From JBFEYJ01 sp041563315 (lineage in GTDB: Bacteria > Pseudomonadota > Gammaproteobacteria > Thiohalomonadales > Thiohalomonadaceae), in assembly GCA_041563315.1 (NCBI GenBank), contig JBFFNE010000096.1, forward strand, positions 1 to 10,066: a DNA stretch of 10,066 bases, given 5' to 3'. The stretch's first letter is position 1; the number at the start of each line of letters is the position of its first letter. Shown here one piece after another: positions 6,581 to 10,066 of this stretch. The position numbers and the translations under genes are program-made. A model generated the notes under the pieces. That model worked only from the letters and a program-made list of their open reading frames with translations, had not been told where the DNA came from and searched no databases.

Positions 6581-8212
6581 ATGGAAATCAATACCGTTAA
6601 TACCCGCCCTTTCGATGACCAGCGTCCCGGCACCTCAGGACTGCGCAAGACCGTTACCCGATTTCAGACCGCCAACTATCTGGAGAACTTCGTCCAGGCC
6701 ATCTTCGATGTGGTGCCCGACCTCAAGGGCGGTACCCTGGTGGTTGGCGGTGACGGGCGCTACTACAACCGCGAGGCGATCCAGACCATTATCCGCATGG
6801 CCGCCGCCCATGGCGTCAGCCGCGTGCTGGTCGGCCGCGACGGCCTGCTCTCCACCCCCGCGGCTTCGGCGGTGATCCGCAAGTACGCTACCCAGGGCGG
6901 CATCATCCTCTCGGCTAGCCACAACCCCGGCGGGCCGGACGGCGACTTCGGCATCAAGTTCAATGCCGCCAACGGCGGCCCTGCCCCCGAGCAACTGACC
7001 GAGGCGATCTACGCCCGCACCAAAGAGCTGGGCGAGTACCGGATCGTCGATCACCCGAATCTGCCGCTCTACGAGGAGGGGGTGTTCTATATCGGCGATA
7101 CCGGCATCCAGGTTATCGATCCCATCGCCGACTATGCCGAACTGATGGAGCAGTTGTTCGACTTCGAGGCGATCCGTGCACTGTTCAATAATGGCTTTCG
7201 CATGCGTTTTGATGCGATGAGCGCGATCACCGGCCCCTATGCGGTCGAGATCCTGGAACGGCGCCTCGGCGCTCCCGCCGGCACCGTGATCAATGGCGAG
7301 CCGCTGCCCGACTTCGGCGGCGGCCACCCGGACCCGAACCTCACCTACGCCAAAGTGCTGGTTGATGAATTGTTCGGCGACAACGCCCCCGACTTCGGCG
7401 CCGCCTCCGACGGCGATGGCGACCGCAATATGATCCTGGGGCGCCACTTTTTCGTCACCCCCTCCGATTCGCTGGCGCTGCTCGCCGCCAACGCCGAGCG
7501 CGTGCCCGGCTATAAAGGCAGACTCAACGGCGTGGCCCGCTCCATGCCCACCAGCGGCGCTGCTGACAAAGTGGCCGAAAAGCTCGGCATTGAATGCTTC
7601 GAAACCCCCACCGGCTGGAAATTCTTCGGCAACCTGCTCGATGCCGGGCGCATACAGCTCTGCGGCGAAGAGAGCTTCGGCACCGGCTCGGATCACGTGC
7701 GCGAAAAGGACGGCCTGTGGGCCGTGCTCTACTGGCTCAACATCCTCGCCGTGCGCAAAGAATCCGTCGCCGACATTGTGCGCGCCCACTGGAAAGAGTA
7801 CGGACGCAACTACTACACCCGCCACGACTACGAAGGCATCGATCTGGAGGCGGCCCAGGGACTTATGACCCACGTGGAATCGCAATTGCCGGGACTCATC
7901 GGCAAGGAGCTGGCCGGCGGCATAATCAGCTACGCCGACAACTTCAGCTACACCGACCCGGTCAATGGCAGCGTCAGCCGCAACCAGGGCCTTCGCATCG
8001 GCTTCGAAGACGGCTCGCGCATCATCTACCGCCTCTCCGGCACCGGCACTGTGGGCGCCACCCTGCGTATCTATATTGAAAAGTACGAAGCCGACCCGGC
8101 GAAACAGGAGCAGGATACCCAGGCGGCACTGTGGCCACTCATCGATCTCGCAGCGGAACTGTCCGAACTGGGCGCACGCACCGGGCGCAGCAAGCCGAGT
8201 GTGATTACCTGA
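6581..8212 (+). CDS. pgm: Phosphoglucomutase, alpha-D-glucose phosphate-specific
   Basis: A 543-residue enzyme of the alpha-D-phosphohexomutase superfamily that interconverts glucose 1-phosphate and glucose 6-phosphate, feeding glycogen, UDP-glucose and envelope sugar synthesis. Four domains are recognisable by their loops: the phosphoserine loop LSASHNPGG with Ser113, the metal loop DGDGDR at 277-282, the sugar-binding loop GEESFG at 362-367, and the phosphate-binding loop RLSGTGT at 484-490. The start PGTSGLRK near residue 16 and the C-terminal KPSVIT are typical of this subfamily. Length is normal. AAGGA at 6573-6577 precedes the ATG with short spacing. The gene is strongly biased to GC-ending codons, unlike the DNA that follows. 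It is divergent from htpG, and no terminator with a T-tract is seen after it. Confidence 0.97.
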   Translation: MEINTVNTRPFDDQRPGTSGLRKTVTRFQTANYLENFVQAIFDVVPDLKGGTLVVGGDGRYYNREAIQTIIRMAAAHGVSRVLVGRDGLLSTPAASAVIRKYATQGGIILSASHNPGGPDGDFGIKFNAANGGPAPEQLTEAIYARTKELGEYRIVDHPNLPLYEEGVFYIGDTGIQVIDPIADYAELMEQLFDFEAIRALFNNGFRMRFDAMSAITGPYAVEILERRLGAPAGTVINGEPLPDFGGGHPDPNLTYAKVLVDELFGDNAPDFGAASDGDGDRNMILGRHFFVTPSDSLALLAANAERVPGYKGRLNGVARSMPTSGAADKVAEKLGIECFETPTGWKFFGNLLDAGRIQLCGEESFGTGSDHVREKDGLWAVLYWLNILAVRKESVADIVRAHWKEYGRNYYTRHDYEGIDLEAAQGLMTHVESQLPGLIGKELAGGIISYADNFSYTDPVNGSVSRNQGLRIGFEDGSRIIYRLSGTGTVGATLRIYIEKYEADPAKQEQDTQAALWPLIDLAAELSELGARTGRSKPSVIT

Positions 8213-8213
8213 T
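8181..8213 (+). repeat. pgm 3'-end repeat, copy 1
   Basis: The last codons and stop of pgm plus one base. An ungapped match lies exactly 666 bases downstream at 8847-8879: 29 of 33 positions agree, and the last 22 (8192-8213) are identical. Weaker similarity continues past the stop (TCAACG at 8223-8228, and CGCCAAGAACACAAAGAA at 8261-8278 against CGCGAAGGACACGAAGAA at 8891-8908), with an internal gap of about 30 bases. Confidence 0.85.
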
Positions 8214-8327
8214 AACATGAACTCAACGATATCGAGAACTTATTGTCGAGTGCGCACAAACGCCAAGAACACAAAGAATAAAACCAGGGGACGATACACG
8301 GGGGCGCCCACTCGCTTGGGCGAACTC

Positions 8328-8444
8328 TCAGCCTCCCGGTGAACTCAGGACATGGGTATAAATCATCGTCATCGACACATCCGCATGGCCCGGTAATTCC
8401 TGTACCGTGCGGATATCGTAGTCCATCTCCAGTAAATACGTGGC
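8328..8444 (-). pseudogene. Integron integrase (IntI) C-terminal fragment
   Basis: The minus-strand frame from 8444 to a TGA at 8328-8330 gives 38 residues that read like the end of an integron-type tyrosine recombinase: ATYLLEMDYDIRTVQEL, then PGHADVSMTMIYTHVL. The family pattern is ATxLLxxGYDIRTVQxLLGHxDVSTTMIYTHVL. The active-site histidine (GH) and the nucleophilic tyrosine (MIYTHV; codon 8358-8360) are present, but the N-terminal ~280 residues with the first catalytic arginine are missing. LPGH for LLGH and SMTM for STTM are changes at normally conserved places. After the TGA, a shifted frame still gives VRVRP, like the usual GVRSPLD end. Homology begins exactly where the 39-bp dispersed repeat ends, suggesting a rearrangement cut there. 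It is not functional. Confidence 0.8.
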
Positions 8445-8482
8445 GGTAACGACTCGCCCCCCTTAAGCGCGTGCCGAGTAGA
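8444..8482. repeat. Dispersed repeat, copy B (39 bp)
   Basis: Second copy of the block at 2860-2897. It lies between the integron integrase fragment and the IS110 transposase fragment, and its boundary coincides within a base or two with the start of integrase homology. The ACTCG/CGAGT pairing (8452-8456 with 8475-8479) is kept, while the inner stem of copy A is weakened. It may be the outer end of an IS110-related element inserted into the integrase gene, which is inference. Confidence 0.85.
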
Positions 8483-8515
8483 TACCATCTCTCCATTACC
8501 CCCACAAACCGTCTT

Positions 8516-8662
8516 TTAAGTTGCTTGTGGGGCGTAACTCTGTTGGTGCTTCAGCCCCCCAAAACAGATGTGCACTAGTTTACGCATGACCGCGACGATC
8601 CCCGTCATTTTGGATTTCCCTTTTGCCAGTAGCCTTTCATACAACGCCTTGGCAGTGGGGTG
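8516..8662 (-). pseudogene. IS110-family transposase, C-terminal fragment
   Basis: The minus strand ending in TAA at 8516-8518 encodes HPTAKALYERLLAKGKSKM, then AVMRKLVHICFGGLKHQQSY and a short tail. This is the conserved end of IS110/IS116/IS902-type transposases (NPxxxAFYxRLxAKGKPKxxALxAxMRKLLxxxxxxLK). Only about 48 residues remain; upstream of His the frame loses all similarity and runs into opposite-strand kinase sequence. The DEDD/RuvC-like domain and the catalytic serine are absent, so it cannot work. An eight-base inverted repeat (CCCCACAA at 8500-8507 with TTGTGGGG at 8525-8532) straddles the stop codon and may belong to the element's end. The family call rests on recognition of the C-terminal motif. 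Confidence 0.72.
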
Positions 8663-8676
8663 TGGTGCTCGCCTGC

Positions 8677-8870
8677 AGAGTGCATGGCGATGAGCAGGTC
8701 CCCGACACCGGGCTGGGCTGGGCTGGGCTGCCATCGTCAAAGACCTGACGCAGCTTTTCCATGGCGCGATCACGCTCGACGCCTCGCCGCTGGGTGGCCT
8801 CCAGGTGCATCTGACACTGCCTGCGGCGTCACCACGCAAAAACTACCCGGGCGGGAGAAGCCGAGTGTGA
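8677..8870 (+). pseudogene. Sensor histidine kinase, C-terminal ATP-binding fragment (frameshifted)
   Basis: Two plus-strand frames join into the end of a histidine kinase ATPase domain. The first gives HGDEQVPDTGLG (8683-8718), matching the F/G2-box pattern RGDExxPGTGLGLA of PhoQ-like kinases. After a frame change at the GGGCT array the second gives AIVKDLTQLFHG, then DASPLGGLQVHLTLPAA (8730-8831), the usual last helix and strands. In the intact family, these parts are contiguous. The N-terminal sensor, the phosphorylated histidine and the N box are missing. The second frame stops at 8868-8870, inside the second copy of the pgm tail. It lies on the opposite strand and directly next to the IS110 fragment, so this is a junction of two remnants. 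It is not functional. Confidence 0.7.
8710..8729 (+). repeat. GGGCT pentamer tandem repeat (x4)
   Basis: Four perfect copies of GGGCT lie at the place where the kinase G2 box (GLGLA) would be encoded. Because the unit is five bases, gain of one copy shifts the frame, and the two kinase frames indeed meet here. Replication slippage in a GC-rich Gly-Leu-Gly-Leu codon run is the simplest explanation. Confidence 0.85.
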
Positions 8871-8879
8871 TTACCTGAT
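8847..8879 (+). repeat. pgm 3'-end repeat, copy 2
   Basis: Direct repeat of 8181-8213; 8858-8879 is identical to 8192-8213 and includes the codons KPSVIT-stop. It follows kinase-derived sequence rather than pgm sequence, so only the tail was copied. Downstream, CGCGAAGGACACGAAGAA at 8891-8908 resembles the flank of copy 1. The two copies enclose the integrase, IS110 and kinase remnants. Confidence 0.85.
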
Positions 8880-8908
8880 GATGATTTCAACGCGAAGGAC
8901 ACGAAGAA

Positions 8909-9320
8909 AAATTGACCGTCATTCCAGCGTGGACCTGGTCGTCCCGAATGGCGCGATACCTATCAAGCAGATGGAGTGAGGTTTGCCTCCAGCAAGATGG
9001 AACATGGATAATGATTTCTGTCCGTGGCAGACCGGATGCATCAAAGGCAGGTGATGTGTGAGAGGGACGGAGCGATGTAATTCGGGTCAGCGGTTCACCA
9101 TCTGCTGCAAGGCATAGCGTCCGTTGATAGCCCAACGATTCACCGAGCGCCTTGAGTTTGTAGCCAGAGCCCACTAGCCCATTTCGGCGGCTCCCGGAGC
9201 GCCGTGCTATGGAGAGCTGTCATCTAGGGAAACACTGGAGTGACGCGGTGGAGCTGGCCCGTTTTAATTTCTTGCTCGCACGGCTCATTTGTCGTCAATG
9301 GGTGGGGACGGTTAGTAGAC
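8909..9320. other. Noncoding region, nothing recognised
   Basis: About 410 bases without a gene I can support. A minus-strand open frame of 95 codons (8887-9174) has low-complexity, non-protein-like composition and no ribosome-binding site. A hairpin of seven pairs with one bulged base (GGC-g-GCTC with GAGC-GCC, 9186-9203) is the only clear structure. The neutral reading is degraded DNA continuous with the remnants to the left. Confidence 0.4.
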
Positions 9321-9327
9321 GTTAGAC
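9321..9327 (+). promoter_or_regulatory. Candidate integron core heptamer before the acetyltransferase
   Basis: GTTAGAC fits the attC/attI R' core GTTRRRY and stands 11 bases before the acetyltransferase ATG, the usual place in a gene cassette. A matching R'' core and a folded attC were not found upstream, so the heptamer may be chance. Confidence 0.25.
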
Positions 9328-9338
9328 TGGGAGGGTAG

Positions 9339-9806
9339 ATGGATAGTAAGAGCTACAAGGAAATAGTCAATCCACAAAACGATCAGCTGTCTGCAATCAC
9401 AAACGGGCTGAACTCATTCGGCCTGGAACAGACCGGATGGGAAGCGCCGGCTCGGGTTGCTATCGTTTGTGAAGATTATGGCACTGATGTAATTGGTGGA
9501 GTCATTGGCCATTCTATTCGACAGCGATTCTATCTAACGCAGTTGTGGGTAGCCGAAGAGCACCGTTCCATGGGAGTGGGTGCAGAACTGGTAAGCCGAA
9601 TGGAGGCGTTCGCAAAAGAACGCGATTGCCGTGATGTCGTTGTCGATACCCTTAATTCAGCCGCGGTTTTGTTTTACGAGTCTCTCGGATACAGGGTGTA
9701 CATGATTAATCCGAACTATATACGCGGCTTCGATTGGCATTTTCTATCTAAGGAGATCAGCCAATCTGACACGGTGCACCAGCCGTCAGGCCGCGACGGG
9801 GAGTAA
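9339..9806 (+). CDS. GNAT family N-acetyltransferase
   Basis: A 155-residue acetyl-CoA-dependent acyltransferase of the GNAT superfamily; the substrate is unknown. The acetyl-CoA pyrophosphate loop is HRSMGVGAELV (Arg76-x-x-Gly79-x-Gly81), preceded by the beta-4 strand YLTQLWVAEE. Motif B follows as DTLNSAAVLFYESLGYRVY (residues 103-121), with Tyr113 in FYESLGY at the usual general-acid or CoA-thiol position. The N-terminal half is shorter in recognisable motifs, and the last 20 residues (SQSDTVHQPSGRDGE) look disordered. GGAGG at 9330-9334 is four bases before the ATG. Codon use is less GC-biased than in pgm or htpG, consistent with recent acquisition. The nearby integron integrase fragment and the GTTAGAC just upstream make a gene-cassette origin possible. 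It looks intact. Confidence 0.88.
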   Translation: MDSKSYKEIVNPQNDQLSAITNGLNSFGLEQTGWEAPARVAIVCEDYGTDVIGGVIGHSIRQRFYLTQLWVAEEHRSMGVGAELVSRMEAFAKERDCRDVVVDTLNSAAVLFYESLGYRVYMINPNYIRGFDWHFLSKEISQSDTVHQPSGRDGE

Positions 9807-9920
9807 TGGTGAGTCATTCACCCAAGTCATTGAGTTATCAAGCTAACCACGCCGTAAACACAGAAAAACAACAACATAAGCAGGATATTCACTATTTATA
9901 TGGAGGTCACATGTCATAGG

Positions 9921-9982
9921 ATAAGGGGTCAGTACCCTTATCGGCGATGTCATACACCAAGATAAGGGTACTGACCCCTTAT
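9921..9982. repeat. Nested inverted repeat (two head-to-head 22-bp arms)
   Basis: The 22 bases at 9921-9942 (starting ATAAGGGGTCAGTACCC) are repeated as an exact reverse complement at 9961-9982, with an 18-base spacer. Each arm is itself a hairpin: ATAAGGG-GTCAGTA-CCCTTAT, a seven-base stem with a seven-base loop. The layout of two palindromic units facing each other is that of REP pairs (BIMEs) or of a small palindromic mobile element. No T-tract follows, so it is not a typical terminator. It lies 115 bases after the acetyltransferase gene. Confidence 0.9.
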
Positions 9983-10066
9983 AACCTAACAATGGGGTCC
10001 GAAGGCACTTTTTCGTTCCGTGCGCGCAGCACAAAAGGCAATACCAGGGTTACCAATGACCGCTCC

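Noticed and set aside
6635..8218. A 527-codon open frame on the minus strand opposite pgm
   Set aside because: It is the shadow of pgm's GC-rich third codon positions; composition is Ala/Gly/Val/His-rich without motifs, and pgm itself is certain.
8305..8322. CGCCCA-CTCGCT-TGGGCG hairpin as a terminator after pgm
   Set aside because: No T-tract on either side, and it lies in the decayed integrase 3' flank rather than close to the pgm stop.
8071..8505. A 144-codon minus-strand frame over the integrase fragment
   Set aside because: It is a different frame from the integrase homology (8328-8444) and has no recognisable motifs.
9843..10034. A 63-codon minus-strand frame over the nested palindrome
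   Set aside because: It translates the inverted repeat and has no ribosome-binding site or motifs.
1..10066. CRISPR arrays, tRNA, rRNA or an intact defence system
   Set aside because: No regularly spaced repeats, no tRNA-like cloverleaf or rRNA sequence was noticed, and no nuclease, methylase or toxin-antitoxin pair is encoded.

Overview
The window looks like chromosomal DNA of a gammaproteobacterium with moderately high GC. The evidence is the combination of Hsp15 (hslR), HtpG behind a sigma-32-type promoter, a PagL-type outer-membrane lipid A deacylase and an alpha-D-glucose-specific phosphoglucomutase. I cannot name the genus from sequence alone.

Layout, left to right. Positions 1-2147 hold minus-strand genes: the N-terminal part of a MoxR-like AAA ATPase (cut by the window edge), then a Nudix hydrolase directly downstream of a thioredoxin, then Hsp15 closely coupled to a small four-cysteine zinc-ribbon-like protein. 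Positions 2427-4298 hold three separate plus-strand genes: a VOC/glyoxalase-fold protein, a PagL-like lipid A deacylase and a PEBP/YbhB-type protein. Two hairpins of a REP-like element and a strong rho-independent terminator follow. Next come htpG (minus) and pgm (plus), transcribed divergently from a roughly 150-bp shared upstream region that carries a good heat-shock promoter match for htpG.

The part after pgm (8213-10066) differs from the rest. It is a patchwork of broken genes and repeats: a second copy of the pgm 3' end 666 bp downstream of the first, the C-terminal end of an integron integrase, the C-terminal end of an IS110-family transposase, and the C-terminal ATP-binding end of a sensor histidine kinase whose frame is broken at a GGGCT pentamer array. 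An intact GNAT acetyltransferase follows, preceded by an integron-style core heptamer, and then a nested 22-bp inverted repeat. A 38/39-bp repeat abutting the integrase fragment also occurs 5.6 kb away, between the VOC and pagL genes.

The core genes fit stress and envelope maintenance (HtpG, Hsp15, thioredoxin, Nudix, lipid A remodelling, hexose-phosphate metabolism). I see no intact new defence or mobile system. The most unusual material is the decayed integron/IS patchwork at 8181-9990 and its repeats; the integron reading is an inference from fragments.
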